64,000 nt of DNA, from NCBI GenBank assembly GCA_913061185.1, contig CAJXTI010000015.1:1-64000 (forward strand), in the 5' to 3' direction. The notes under the pieces are model-generated. The model had not been told where the DNA came from. It ran no database searches and was given only the letters and a program-made list of their open reading frames with translations. This stretch comes from an uncultured Oceanobacter sp. (lineage in GTDB: Bacteria > Pseudomonadota > Gammaproteobacteria > Pseudomonadales > Oceanobacteraceae). How positions within the stretch are numbered: the first letter of the stretch is position 1; every line of letters begins with the position of its first letter. Below, piece after piece: positions 37,700-46,711 of the stretch. The position numbers and the translations under genes were made by a program.

Positions 37700-39682
37700 A
37701 TGGCCTGTTTCATGTCTGCCTCCCTGCTCGGAAAACTGTGTCTTTCCTGTCTCTTGCTGATCACACTATCGCTGGCGAATGCCAGTTTGCCTGAACCTGA
37801 TGGTTTGCTGATGCCACCGCTGGAGGATGCGACTGCGGTTAGAGCAAGCATCGGCCTGACTGATGTGGCGAAACCCAATGTGCGAGGACTGGTGCTGGTC
37901 GATCGTCAGGTGAATGCCATTGCCGTTAACAGGACACAGCGGTTACTGGTGATTCGGGTTGCATTCAGTAATCAGGGCTTTGTTTATTCCAATCAGCAAG
38001 TAGAGCAGCGCTTTTTTGCTGCTGGACAGAGTGTGAGTGCCTATTACGCCGAGAATTCCTATGGCGCACTGCTCCTGGTAGCGGCCAATCCCGACAACCC
38101 GGTTGTTGATGTGACGTTGGATTATCCACACCCGGATTTCGGGATGGGGGCGGGGGGCGGTGTCAGTGCCTTGCTCGCACAAAACATCATGCAGGCATTG
38201 GAGCAACAGGGTGGTTTGCCGGATCTGACGGCATTGGATCTTGATGGTAATGGTCATCTATCGGCTCAGGAACTGGGGATTGTGTTTGTGATTGCCGGTT
38301 ATGAGCATTCCTATGCCGGTGCCAGTGCCAGTCACCCACGGGTATGGGCGCACAAAACTGCTTTTGGCCAGCTGCCCATACAAGGTGTAACGCTGGATGG
38401 TTACGCGATGGTCGGTGAACAACATGAAGATCATCTGGCTACCTTGGGGGTTATTTGTCATGAACTGGGTCATTTACTGTTAGGGCTGCCAGATTTACAC
38501 AATAACACCGGCTTTGCCGATGGTGTTGGACGCTGGGGCCTGATGGGGTTGGGTGGTTGGAATGGTGAGCAGGTTGCCGGTGATTCGCCAGCGCATCTGT
38601 TGGCCTGGTCCAAACATCGAGCCGGTTTTTTACAACCTGAAGCCGTGGGTCAGGGTATTAGCCTGTGGCAGCTGGAAAGTTCGTCCCTGATGGCCAGAGC
38701 ACTGGAGATCCCGGTAGACGATTACCGTCATGGTGAACGGGTGCTACTGGAATACCGCACCCATGATGGCTTCGACCAGGCACTGCCACATAATATGTTG
38801 TTGGTCAGTCGGGTCGATGACCGGTTGCAGTCGATGGCCAATGTTGCGACTGCCGTTCAGGCTACACCTCTGGAAACCGGTTTTGTTTTGAGTGAAGCCG
38901 TCGTTTCGGATACTGACCGCTGGCAGGATCAGGGGATCTACACTCTTGATGGTAGCCACTTGTTGGCGTTGATCTCCGGTCAAGGTGGAGAGCAGGGTGC
39001 GCAATTACGGGTCGAGCGCTTGTTGGATATGGGCGGACGTAATCTGGGTTACGCTGAGTGGCTGGCGACAGATGGCTGGTTTGTCAATCGGGATGACCGT
39101 GCGTTGGTTATTCATTTTGATATGGAAACACAACCTGAGGATAGCACCATTGAAGGCGTAGACATTTATGCCGTCGGTGCCGGCATGGTGCATTTGTCGC
39201 TGACAGCGATGCCTGCGGCGAGGAGTGGCTGTGAGATTGTTGACCAAGACATGATGCTTGAGGCCGGCTGGAACCGGATCCCTTTCAGCGCCCACCGTCT
39301 GGGTGACTGTGGTGCCGTGTTGGCTTTGTCGGTGTCTGCTGTGGCGGGTGCCATTATCTCCGCGGGTGCTTCTATCGGGCTTGATCGGCAGGGGAGCAGC
39401 AGTGGACAGACTTTCTTACAGCAGCAGGTGCTGATGACGGTACAGCCCTATGATGTCAATGTGCGCTTGTTATACCGTCTGGCCTTGGTGCCCTGGGATG
39501 ATGATACTGGCACTCAGGCCAGTACTGTTTCTGAAACAACCAGCAAAACTGAAACCCCGCTAACAACGGTTAGTAGCACGCATGATACTGCAGGTACATC
39601 GGGTGGCAGTGGCTGGTGGCTACTGATCTTGGGGCTGCCCTTGTTGTGGGCGTCTCGCTCCTCGAACAGGACATCCGCCTGA
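37700..39682 (+). CDS. Secreted M6-family metalloprotease with GlyGly-CTERM anchor
   Basis: 660 aa. Signal peptide (about 1-28). The protease domain holds the zinc site HELGHLLLGLPD near 254, followed by the conserved WGLMGLGGWNGE region of M6 (immune inhibitor A-like) proteases. An EF-hand-like loop, DLDGNGHLSAQE (about 178-190), may bind calcium. After a Thr/Ser-rich linker the C-terminus has GGSGWWLLILGLPLLW and a basic tail, the GlyGly-CTERM sorting signal. Such proteins are cut and anchored by rhombosortase, encoded directly downstream. The start could also be Met5. Confidence 0.92.
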   Translation: MACFMSASLLGKLCLSCLLLITLSLANASLPEPDGLLMPPLEDATAVRASIGLTDVAKPNVRGLVLVDRQVNAIAVNRTQRLLVIRVAFSNQGFVYSNQQVEQRFFAAGQSVSAYYAENSYGALLLVAANPDNPVVDVTLDYPHPDFGMGAGGGVSALLAQNIMQALEQQGGLPDLTALDLDGNGHLSAQELGIVFVIAGYEHSYAGASASHPRVWAHKTAFGQLPIQGVTLDGYAMVGEQHEDHLATLGVICHELGHLLLGLPDLHNNTGFADGVGRWGLMGLGGWNGEQVAGDSPAHLLAWSKHRAGFLQPEAVGQGISLWQLESSSLMARALEIPVDDYRHGERVLLEYRTHDGFDQALPHNMLLVSRVDDRLQSMANVATAVQATPLETGFVLSEAVVSDTDRWQDQGIYTLDGSHLLALISGQGGEQGAQLRVERLLDMGGRNLGYAEWLATDGWFVNRDDRALVIHFDMETQPEDSTIEGVDIYAVGAGMVHLSLTAMPAARSGCEIVDQDMMLEAGWNRIPFSAHRLGDCGAVLALSVSAVAGAIISAGASIGLDRQGSSSGQTFLQQQVLMTVQPYDVNVRLLYRLALVPWDDDTGTQASTVSETTSKTETPLTTVSSTHDTAGTSGGSGWWLLILGLPLLWASRSSNRTSA

Positions 39683-39736
39683 TTTTTATAACCTGATTGT
39701 AACCGGATGGTTGGCAATCATTGTGGGAGTGTCACT

Positions 39737-40339
39737 ATGAACCAGCCCGGTCGCTATCTTACCTGTGCAGTCTGTGTCGCCGTAGTTTTGCTGTTGAGTG
39801 CACTGGAACCGTTTAGCTCACAGTGGCTGGAGTTTAATCGTAACCGGATTGATCAGGGCCAATGGTGGCGTTTGCTGACTTGCCACTGGGTGCATTTGTC
39901 ATTGCTGCATGCGATGGGAAATATCGGCGGCCTGGCACTGTTGGCGGCAATCACTCGCAGGACGGTGAAAGACAGTGTGCTGGCCTGGCTGTTGCTCTGG
40001 TGCAGCTGTATCACGGGTTTGGGGTTGATATTATTGGCCGCAGATTTACAGCGTTATGTGGGGTTGTCTGGAGTGTTACACGGCGTTTTGATGGTAGCTC
40101 CGTTTTTGGCGTCAGGATATAGCCGTCGTGTCGCGCTGCTCTTTGCCGGTCTGATTGTGGTCAAGGTATTGTGGGAACAGACACCGTTTTACAGTGACCA
40201 GGCGATCATGGCGATTATTGGTGGACGGGTAGAAACCCGCGCCCATTTGTTGGGTGTGATCGCCGGTGGCATCTGGCTGTTGGCTATGGCAGTCTGGAGC
40301 CAAATTTCTCGCCGGGATAGCCCATATGTCTCAGAATGA
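39737..40339 (+). CDS. rrtA: Rhombosortase (rhomboid-family GlyGly-CTERM protease)
   Basis: 200 aa, about six membrane segments. The ATG at 39737 has GGGAGT seven bases before it. Rhomboid catalytic Ser in YVGLSGVLHG (near 113) and His in ETRAHLLG (near 178) are both present, and WWRLLTCHWVHLSLLHAMGN matches the RrtA/rhomboid loop. It follows the GlyGly-CTERM protease gene by 54 bp, which identifies the likely substrate. Its end overlaps the Nudix gene by 14 bp. Confidence 0.9.
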   Translation: MNQPGRYLTCAVCVAVVLLLSALEPFSSQWLEFNRNRIDQGQWWRLLTCHWVHLSLLHAMGNIGGLALLAAITRRTVKDSVLAWLLLWCSCITGLGLILLAADLQRYVGLSGVLHGVLMVAPFLASGYSRRVALLFAGLIVVKVLWEQTPFYSDQAIMAIIGGRVETRAHLLGVIAGGIWLLAMAVWSQISRRDSPYVSE

Positions 40340-40892
40340 TCAACAACAGCGCGGTCCATGGACTATTGTCAGTGCCCAATCCGTTTACGAAAATCCCTGG
40401 ATACGGGTCGACGACCACAAGGTGATAGCGCCAACCGGCAAACCGGGTATTTATGGCACTGTTACGTTCAAAAATCGTGCAATTGCAGTTCTGCCTGTCG
40501 CGGATAATGGTGATACCTGGCTGGTTGGTCAGCACCGTTTTCCTTTGGATCAATACAGCTGGGAACTACCCATGGGTGGTGGGCCACTGGATGAGGCGCC
40601 AGAATTGGCCGCTCGGCGTGAGCTGCAGGAAGAAACTGGACTGGTTGCTGAGCAGTGGCAGTCGCTGGGGTATTTTCATGTCAGCAATTGCATCACCAAT
40701 GAAGAAGCCTTTGCTTATCTGGCCTGTGGGCTGACCGAGGGCAAGCCCTGCTTTGACGAAACCGAACAGTTGGATATTCAGCGTATTCCATTTGCTGAAG
40801 CATTGGCGATGACGCTGGATGGCCGTATTACGGATTTGTTGACTGTCGCGGTGATCCAGCGCGCCAGACTGTTAGGTCTGGTTGGCACCTGA
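40326..40892 (+). CDS. Nudix hydrolase
   Basis: 188 aa from the ATG at 40326. The Nudix box GGGPLDEAPELAARRELQEETGL is complete and lies near residue 80. The fold around it (QHRFPLDQYSWELPMGG) resembles ADP-ribose or nucleoside-sugar pyrophosphatases. Overlaps rrtA by 14 bp and ends 5 bp before the convergent AraC-family gene. Confidence 0.9.
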   Translation: MSQNDQQQRGPWTIVSAQSVYENPWIRVDDHKVIAPTGKPGIYGTVTFKNRAIAVLPVADNGDTWLVGQHRFPLDQYSWELPMGGGPLDEAPELAARRELQEETGLVAEQWQSLGYFHVSNCITNEEAFAYLACGLTEGKPCFDETEQLDIQRIPFAEALAMTLDGRITDLLTVAVIQRARLLGLVGT

Positions 40893-40897
40893 TCGAC

Positions 40898-41926
40898 TCA
40901 GTTGGCGACTTCCGAAATTTTTGTATTGGCATCCTGACGAAACTGCGCTGGGCTGATGTTTTCGTGTTTGTAAAATATACGATCCAGAGCACGTCTTCCC
41001 GACAGTCCCAGTGTTACTGCAACATCATCAATGCTGCTGTTGCTACTGAGCAGCATGTGCTTGGCTCGCTCGATTCTTACTCGGGTCACCAGTTGTTTCA
41101 GTGATGTCGCTTCTCGTTGCAAGTGGCGATTCAGCGTCCGGGTACTGATATTGAAATGTTCAGCAATGGTTTGCTGGGTGGCGGAGAAACTTAACTGCCC
41201 GCTGGTCAGAGCCCGCTGGATATGATTGCACAGTGAACCAGCCCGCACGAGTTTGCGAAATTGCTGTTCAACCTCACGCCGCATCATTTGAGTAATGTTC
41301 GGATTGGTATGGTGTAACCCCAGATCAAGACTGTCTGGACGTAGCTCTATCGTACACTGCGGGCAATTGAAGAGCAGATCGGTTTGCCATTGTTGAGTAT
41401 AGCGCTGGGTGTAGTCTGGCTCTGGCCACGGCAGCAGGATGCGCTCAATGCTTAAGCGTGAGCCACAGAGATGGCGAAACCAGCTCAGCAAGGTACTGAT
41501 CAGCAATTCCATACGCCAGCGGCTGACGTCATTCTCGATAGCTGCTTTCAGATCCATGCGGACGCGTAATGGCCCCATCCGAGTACGGGTGACATTGACA
41601 ACCATGTGTTCCGACAGCAGGGCGGAAAACTTTTCCAGATAGTACAGTGCTTCACGCAAGGTGTTACTGCACAAAAACAGATGATGTAGCGGGCCGCTGG
41701 CAATGCTATCGAAGCGGAGTGGCGGTAAAACACAGAAATCGTTGTTGTTGTGTGTTGCTCGCAGATGGGCAATGTACTCGTCTGCGGTGGCAGCATCCAG
41801 TATGGCGGGTAGCTCCGGCGTTACATTCCCCAATGGGGCTGGCAGATGTTCCCTGTGTTGATGTGGCAAAATCTGTAGCAATGGCATCACTGTCAGTGCT
41901 GCAAGATACCCCTGATCCGTCGTCAT
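40898..41926 (-). CDS. AraC-family transcriptional regulator
   Basis: 342 aa. N-terminal Arabinose_bd-type domain (about 15-205, as in OruR/ArgR-like regulators) and a C-terminal AraC HTH (about 235-335) with TIAEHFNISTRTLNRHLQREATSLKQL and VAVTLGLSGRRALDRIFYKHENISPAQFR. The effector is unknown. Divergent from the glutaredoxin-like gene across an AT-rich 262-bp gap. Confidence 0.92.
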   Translation of the reverse strand: MTTDQGYLAALTVMPLLQILPHQHREHLPAPLGNVTPELPAILDAATADEYIAHLRATHNNNDFCVLPPLRFDSIASGPLHHLFLCSNTLREALYYLEKFSALLSEHMVVNVTRTRMGPLRVRMDLKAAIENDVSRWRMELLISTLLSWFRHLCGSRLSIERILLPWPEPDYTQRYTQQWQTDLLFNCPQCTIELRPDSLDLGLHHTNPNITQMMRREVEQQFRKLVRAGSLCNHIQRALTSGQLSFSATQQTIAEHFNISTRTLNRHLQREATSLKQLVTRVRIERAKHMLLSSNSSIDDVAVTLGLSGRRALDRIFYKHENISPAQFRQDANTKISEVAN

Positions 41927-42082
41927 ATTGATTGCTGCCTTACTGCTTGAGTGTCGCCGATGGCGTTATTGTGTTTTTAAGTCTGGTGTGCGGATAAATA
42001 ATAAGTTAATTATCAGTAAGATAGTTTTCATCATCAACCATGAATTTACCAGTAGAAAATTGTACTGAAGTTTGATTGATGA

Positions 42083-42111
42083 CTGACTGAGAAAGAAACA
42101 TGGCATACAAT
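42083..42111 (+). promoter_or_regulatory. Possible sigma-70 promoter upstream of the glutaredoxin-like gene
   Basis: CTGACT (42083-42088) and TACAAT (42106-42111) are spaced by 17 bp in an AT-rich gap about 77 bp before the start codon at 42189. The -10 box is good, the -35 box weak. Confidence 0.3.
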
Positions 42112-42188
42112 TTTCCGAATTTTTTTGACCAGCTTGATTGAGGCGTGCTTGATGTGCCCAGTTTAAAGGTTTAATTAAGGATCATTAA

Positions 42189-42449
42189 ATGGCTTTTACG
42201 CTTTTTGGTACCGATGGTTGTCACTTGTGTGAAGACGCAGGCCGGCTGCTGCAACAGGCTGCTACCCTGCTTCCGGTAACTTATCGATACGAAGATATTG
42301 CCAATGATGACAGGCTGGTTGAGCGTTATGGTATTCGTATCCCCGTGATTCGGCATGATGGCTCCTGTGATGAGCTTGGCTGGCCGTTTGATTTCGCACA
42401 CTTGCTGTCCTGGCTGACAGTGCATCACTCTCCGGAAAAGGAAAACTGA
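42189..42449 (+). CDS. Glutaredoxin family protein (DUF836-type)
   Basis: 86 aa thioredoxin-fold protein with a dithiol-type active site in DGCHLCEDA near residue 10 and a cis-Pro region in IRIPVIRHDG. TAAGGA precedes the ATG. Belongs to the small glutaredoxin-like group (YruB/DUF836). Followed by a lipoprotein gene 2 bp downstream, so they are probably cotranscribed. Confidence 0.88.
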   Translation: MAFTLFGTDGCHLCEDAGRLLQQAATLLPVTYRYEDIANDDRLVERYGIRIPVIRHDGSCDELGWPFDFAHLLSWLTVHHSPEKEN

Positions 42450-42451
42450 TT

Positions 42452-43204
42452 ATGTTGATGAAGAAGATGATAGCGGGAACCGGTTTGCTCCGTATTCAGA
42501 TTGTGATGCTTGCCGCCGCACTGCTGGCTGGGTTGTCCGGGTGTGCTTCCAGCCCCCTATCTGCCAAAGGGGAGGCAATTTATGATGCGCTGGCGCTGGA
42601 TACGCGTTTGCGGACATGGGCAGACAGTTGTTCGAAAGTCAGCTACAAGGCGGACAAGGCGGCCCAACTGGCACGCCAGAACTGGTGGAGCCGGAATGGT
42701 AATCTGGTCGAAAGCGCCGATTATGGTCTGGCCTATGATCTGGTGACGGTGACAGACACCCGCCAACCGACCGGTGCGCGTCTGGCGATGGCACTGACCT
42801 GGGGAATCGTTGAAAGCGCGGAGCAAGAAGTGAACGCCGCCTTGGCAAATAACGCCGAACGAGAAAGTAGCTGTCTCAAGGTGCTGGAAGAATTTGATCG
42901 TGGAGATCTGGATCTGGCTGATCGCGAGGCGACCTACAAGGCTTTGCTGGAGTTGCAGCATCATAAGGATATGCAAGGTGACGCCTTGTTGCTGAAACAG
43001 GCTGCTGTGGAGAAACAGACAGGCAAGGTTTATGGCCGATCATATTATGTGGTAGAAAAACTGTCACAGCGTTTTGCCTGTCCGGGAGCGCAAGTCAGCT
43101 TGCTCAGTAACGCCTGGCCAGATGAGGTGTATCAGGCCCGTTGTGACGATGGCAGTTTTTTGCTGGTACGTTGTCAGTGGGGCAATTGCATGATTGTTGA
43201 CTGA
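42452..43204 (+). CDS. Lipoprotein of unknown function
   Basis: 250 aa. Signal peptide with lipobox LSGC (Cys31), so the mature protein should be membrane-anchored in the envelope. The rest has many Cys (about five) and charged helices, without a domain I can name. A start at the third codon (ATGAAG) is also possible. The first ATG follows AAGGAAA. Lies 2 bp after the glutaredoxin gene, which could reduce its disulfides if exported; that is speculation. Confidence 0.82.
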   Translation: MLMKKMIAGTGLLRIQIVMLAAALLAGLSGCASSPLSAKGEAIYDALALDTRLRTWADSCSKVSYKADKAAQLARQNWWSRNGNLVESADYGLAYDLVTVTDTRQPTGARLAMALTWGIVESAEQEVNAALANNAERESSCLKVLEEFDRGDLDLADREATYKALLELQHHKDMQGDALLLKQAAVEKQTGKVYGRSYYVVEKLSQRFACPGAQVSLLSNAWPDEVYQARCDDGSFLLVRCQWGNCMIVD

Positions 43205-43232
43205 TTTTACTGGTGGAATTTTATCGGTGGAA
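43205..43232 (+). repeat. 14-bp imperfect tandem repeat x2 just after a stop codon
   Basis: TTTTACTGGTGGAA (43205-43218) then TTTTATCGGTGGAA (43219-43232), two differences. It begins at the base after the lipoprotein TGA (43202-43204). Confidence 0.82.
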
Positions 43233-43254
43233 TGACCAGGTCGGACATAAAAAA

Positions 43255-43284
43255 AACCGTTAGCAGTGCCGGTAACGGTTTTTT
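43255..43284 (+). terminator. Rho-independent terminator after the lipoprotein gene
   Basis: AACCGTTA (43255-43262), ten-base loop, TAACGGTT (43273-43280) and a T run to 43284, with an A run before the stem. Ends the glutaredoxin-lipoprotein transcript and could also stop the convergent darP transcript. Confidence 0.88.
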
Positions 43285-43330
43285 ATGGTTCAGCGCAGAT
43301 TAGCGTGAACGTGTGAAGTCTACTGCCATT

Positions 43331-43348
43331 TTATGCGCGTTATGCGCG
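43331..43348 (+). repeat. 9-bp tandem repeat x2 (intergenic)
   Basis: TTATGCGCG occurs twice head to tail at 43331-43339 and 43340-43348, between the terminator and darP. Confidence 0.9.
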
Positions 43349-43396
43349 CTCATCATTGAGCAATCCCTACGCGGTATATTCAGCAGTTCTTGGCCG

Positions 43397-43909
43397 TTAT
43401 TCACTCTCGGATTTGATCAATTGGAACAGGCTTTTGTAGGCTTTCCCTGGACGGGCATCGTCACCGCTCATTTCCTTTTGGGCATTGCGTACCAGGTTGC
43501 GCAGTTGCTGGCGATCAATATGAGGGTATTGCTCGATATAGGCGTTGAGACCGGTACTGTCTTCCAGCAGGCGTGTACGCCACATTTCATACTGCCGTTG
43601 ACGGCGGCCGTAGGCATCGCTGGAAGGATCCAGTAGATCGATTTTCCCCTGAATACCTTCGATATCTTCATCACGCATGATTCGGCCGATGTACTGCAGA
43701 TGGCGACGCTTGGCGCCATGCTGTTTTATCCGTCGGCTTTCTTCCAGCGCGGCCCGTAATACCTCGGTGATTGGCATGTCGTTCCACAATGCCGGGTTCA
43801 ACTCCGTCAGTTGTTCTCCCAGTGCTTGCCAGCGCTCTGCTTCACGCTTCATTTCGGTCTTGCTGACCAGTTCGTATTCTTCGTCTGGCTGGGAGTCAAA
43901 GTCGTTCAT
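43397..43909 (-). CDS. darP: Ribosome biogenesis factor DarP (YjgA, DUF615)
   Basis: 170 aa, all-helical, charged protein. Family hallmarks are VSKTEMKREAERWQALGEQL, ESRRIKQHGAKRRHLQYIGRIMR and RTRLLEDS. DarP binds the large ribosomal subunit during its maturation. It follows mgtE on the same strand with a 67-bp gap. Confidence 0.95.
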   Translation of the reverse strand: MNDFDSQPDEEYELVSKTEMKREAERWQALGEQLTELNPALWNDMPITEVLRAALEESRRIKQHGAKRRHLQYIGRIMRDEDIEGIQGKIDLLDPSSDAYGRRQRQYEMWRTRLLEDSTGLNAYIEQYPHIDRQQLRNLVRNAQKEMSGDDARPGKAYKSLFQLIKSESE

Positions 43910-43976
43910 AATAAATAGTCTTCTCGTGCGTATTCGTTAAAGTGCGGTGAGGGCACCCCTGGGGCTGCTTTCACTG

Positions 43977-45332
43977 CTAGATATAGATCAGGGTCGCCAG
44001 TCCGAGGAAGGACATAAAACCCACGACGTCGGTCACCGTCGTCAGGATAACACCTCCGGCCAGTGCCGGATCAATGCCTCTGGCTTTGAGAATCTGAGGC
44101 AGTGAAGCGCCAGCAACAGCAGCGGCCATCAGGTTGATCATGATGGCTGCTGCCATGATCAGGGAAAGTCTGGGATCTCCGAACCATACCCACGCCAGTA
44201 TCGCGATGACAATAGCCCAAAGTACACCATTTAACGCGGCAACCAACAGCTCACGATTAAATAACCAGCGGAAGTTGGCACCGCTGAGATGACCCAGCGC
44301 CTGTCCTCGAATCACCAGTGTCAGTACTTGGCTGCCAGCAATGCCACCCATGCTGGCAACAATTGGCATTAATACCGCCAATGCGACCACGGCCTCGATG
44401 GTTTTATCAAACAGTCCAATCACGGCCGAGGCGATAAAGGCGGTAATCAAGTTGATGCCGAGCCAGACAGCCCGTCGTCGCGCCGTTTTGAGTGCTGGTG
44501 CGAAGGTATCTTCATCTTCGTCCAGACCCGCCATACTCATCAGTGAGTGATCAGCCGTTTCGCGGATAACATCGACCACGTCATCGATGGTGATACGGCC
44601 CAGCAGCATACCGTTGGCATCCACCACCGGTGCCGATACCAGGTCGTGACGCTCGAACAGTTTGGCGACTTCGGTTTCATGCTGGGTCGCCTGGATCACT
44701 GTGCTGCCGGTTGACATGACTTCACGAACGGTCTGCAACGGGTCGCTCACCAGTAATTTACGGATTGGCAGGGCACCAATAAACTCGTTTTGCCGGTTTA
44801 CCACCAACAGGTTATCCGTCATGTCTGGCAACGATTGGTGGCGGCGCAGATAACGCAGCACCACATCAAGGGTGATGTCCGGGCGAATGGTGATGGTGTC
44901 GGTGTTCATCAGACCACCGGCGCTGTCCTCCGGGTAGCCAAGAATGGCTTCAACACGAGCACGATCCTGATGATCCATCGAGCTCAGAATTTCCTGGGTA
45001 ACCTGCTCAGGAAGTTGCTGGAGCATATCGGCAATATCATCGCTGTCGAGATCTGCGGTGGCATCGACGACTTCCTCGGCGCTCATGTCGCTGAGGAACT
45101 GACTCTGGATATCGATCGCCAGATATTGCAGCACTTCACCTTCGATTTCCTTGTCGACCAGTTCCCAGATGATTTTTCGGGCCTTGGGCGGAGAGGATTC
45201 GATCAGATGGGCAACATCGACAGGGGCGAGGCCGGAGTTGATGATCCGGCGCACCCGAGTCATGGCACCAGATTCGAGCGCTTCGTTCAGGCTATGGAGT
45301 TTGGATCTGGCCTTTTCGCTGAGTTCTGCCAT
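43977..45332 (-). CDS. mgtE: Magnesium transporter MgtE
   Basis: 451 aa. N-terminal superhelical MgtE_N domain (about 20-125), a CBS pair (about 135-260, with DTITIRPDITLDVVLRYLR and ATQHETEVAKLF) and a five-helix membrane channel (about 285-451) containing the conserved PIVASMGGIAGSQ. Mg2+ uptake channel gated by cytoplasmic Mg2+. Located between ptsO and darP on the same strand. Confidence 0.96.
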   Translation of the reverse strand: MAELSEKARSKLHSLNEALESGAMTRVRRIINSGLAPVDVAHLIESSPPKARKIIWELVDKEIEGEVLQYLAIDIQSQFLSDMSAEEVVDATADLDSDDIADMLQQLPEQVTQEILSSMDHQDRARVEAILGYPEDSAGGLMNTDTITIRPDITLDVVLRYLRRHQSLPDMTDNLLVVNRQNEFIGALPIRKLLVSDPLQTVREVMSTGSTVIQATQHETEVAKLFERHDLVSAPVVDANGMLLGRITIDDVVDVIRETADHSLMSMAGLDEDEDTFAPALKTARRRAVWLGINLITAFIASAVIGLFDKTIEAVVALAVLMPIVASMGGIAGSQVLTLVIRGQALGHLSGANFRWLFNRELLVAALNGVLWAIVIAILAWVWFGDPRLSLIMAAAIMINLMAAAVAGASLPQILKARGIDPALAGGVILTTVTDVVGFMSFLGLATLIYI

Positions 45333-45505
45333 GGGAGCCCCGATACGGAGTGAATGGCATGATTCTAGCGTGAATCGTCGAGTGTTGCCATGTGAGCAGT
45401 GCTGAAACTACTCGCATTTATGTCGCTAGTGATTTGATTTTATAGGAAACTTTTTATGTGTTAGCGAATCTTGGCAAGCAGTGGCGACACCAGGGTGGGT
45501 ACATT

Positions 45506-45775
45506 TTATTCGCCTTCATCGAAGCGGCGGTTGATCAGCTCGCAGAGCGCATCCAGTGCTGGTTGGGCATCGTTACCCTCGGCTTCGATTTGAATATCAG
45601 TGCCCTTGCTGGCGGCGAGCATCATCACCGCCATGATGCTTTTGGCATCAACCATCCGGTTCGGATAGCCGATCTTGACGGTAGAACCGTAGGCGGCGGC
45701 AGTCGAAACCAACTTGGCTGCTGCCCGTGCGTGCAAACCAAGTTTGTTGATGATGGTTATTTGAGTGCTGACCAT
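45506..45775 (-). CDS. ptsO: PTS-Ntr phosphocarrier protein NPr
   Basis: 89 aa HPr-family protein. Phosphorylatable His15 sits in NKLGLHARAAAKLV; the Ser-46-region is KSIMAVMMLAASKG. Accepts phosphate from EI-Ntr and passes it to PtsN (encoded at 46712). Last gene of the rpoN-hpf-ptsN-rapZ-ptsO run. Confidence 0.96.
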   Translation of the reverse strand: MVSTQITIINKLGLHARAAAKLVSTAAAYGSTVKIGYPNRMVDAKSIMAVMMLAASKGTDIQIEAEGNDAQPALDALCELINRRFDEGE

Positions 45776-45812
45776 CCAGGCTCCCGAACGATGTCATTGT
45801 TTTTGGTGTGTG

Positions 45813-46685
45813 TCAGTGACTGCTGTTGGCAGTCGACCGCAGCTCGCGGTGACGCACCTGAACGTTGCCGAATTCTTGCTTGAAGGCTTCTGCCAGTCGT
45901 TCAGATAAATACACTGAACGATGCTGGCCACCAGTGCAACCAATCGCAACGGTTAAATAGCTGCGGTTATTTTCAGCAAAACGGGGTAGCCAACGCAACA
46001 GGTATGCCTGAATATCATTAAATAGTTCGGTGACTTCCTGTTGGCCGGACAAGAACTCGATGATGGCCGGGTCTTGCCCAGTCAGCGGGCGCAATTCATG
46101 CTGCCAGTAGGGATTGGGCAGGTTGCGCACATCGAAAACGAAGTCGGCATCCAGGGGAATGCCCTGTTTGAAGCCGAACGACTGGAACAGCACAGCCATG
46201 TCCGGAGTGATTTTCTCGGCCACTCGCAGTTTGATCAGGCTCCGCAGCTCATGTACCGACATGCGTGTCGTATCCAGAGTCAGATCCGCGAGGTTGGCGA
46301 CGGGTTCGAGTAATTCGGTTTCGCGCTCAATGGCTTCCGCCAGGGAAATATTGTCATTGGTGAGCGGATGCTTGCGCCGGGTTGAACTGAAGCGTTGTAA
46401 CAGGACTTCTTCGGTGGCATCAAGAAAAACGATGTCGACCTGGCGATACTGCTCCGGCAAGCGGGTCAGCACCTGGGTCAGTTGCTCTATGGCATCGGGC
46501 AGGTTACGAACGTCAACACTGACAGCAACGTTGGCGCGTTTTTCTGCACTGTAGGGCAGGCCTGCGAGTGCTGGCAGTAAATCGACCGGTAGATTATCGA
46601 TGCAATAAAACCCGAGGTCTTCAAGCACCGCCAGTGCGCTGGATTTACCTGAGCCTGAACGGCCACTGATCACAACCAGACGCAT
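45813..46685 (-). CDS. rapZ: RNase adapter protein RapZ
   Basis: 290 aa. Walker A GRSGSGKS near residue 8, DNLPVDLLP, and the C-terminal GCTGGQHRSVYLSERLAE motif of the YvcJ/RapZ family. In enterobacteria it directs RNase E to GlmZ and so tunes GlcN6P supply; in other bacteria the RNA partner is often unknown. Start at 46685 is preferred to one eight codons upstream. Confidence 0.96.
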   Translation of the reverse strand: MRLVVISGRSGSGKSSALAVLEDLGFYCIDNLPVDLLPALAGLPYSAEKRANVAVSVDVRNLPDAIEQLTQVLTRLPEQYRQVDIVFLDATEEVLLQRFSSTRRKHPLTNDNISLAEAIERETELLEPVANLADLTLDTTRMSVHELRSLIKLRVAEKITPDMAVLFQSFGFKQGIPLDADFVFDVRNLPNPYWQHELRPLTGQDPAIIEFLSGQQEVTELFNDIQAYLLRWLPRFAENNRSYLTVAIGCTGGQHRSVYLSERLAEAFKQEFGNVQVRHRELRSTANSSH

Positions 46686-46711
46686 GTACTGTCTCCGTGT
46701 TTTGGGCAAGG

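Noticed and set aside
42100..42141. 13-codon frame starting ATGGCATAC before the glutaredoxin-like gene
   Set aside because: It overlaps the proposed -10 box and is too short to judge; no attenuator structure seen.
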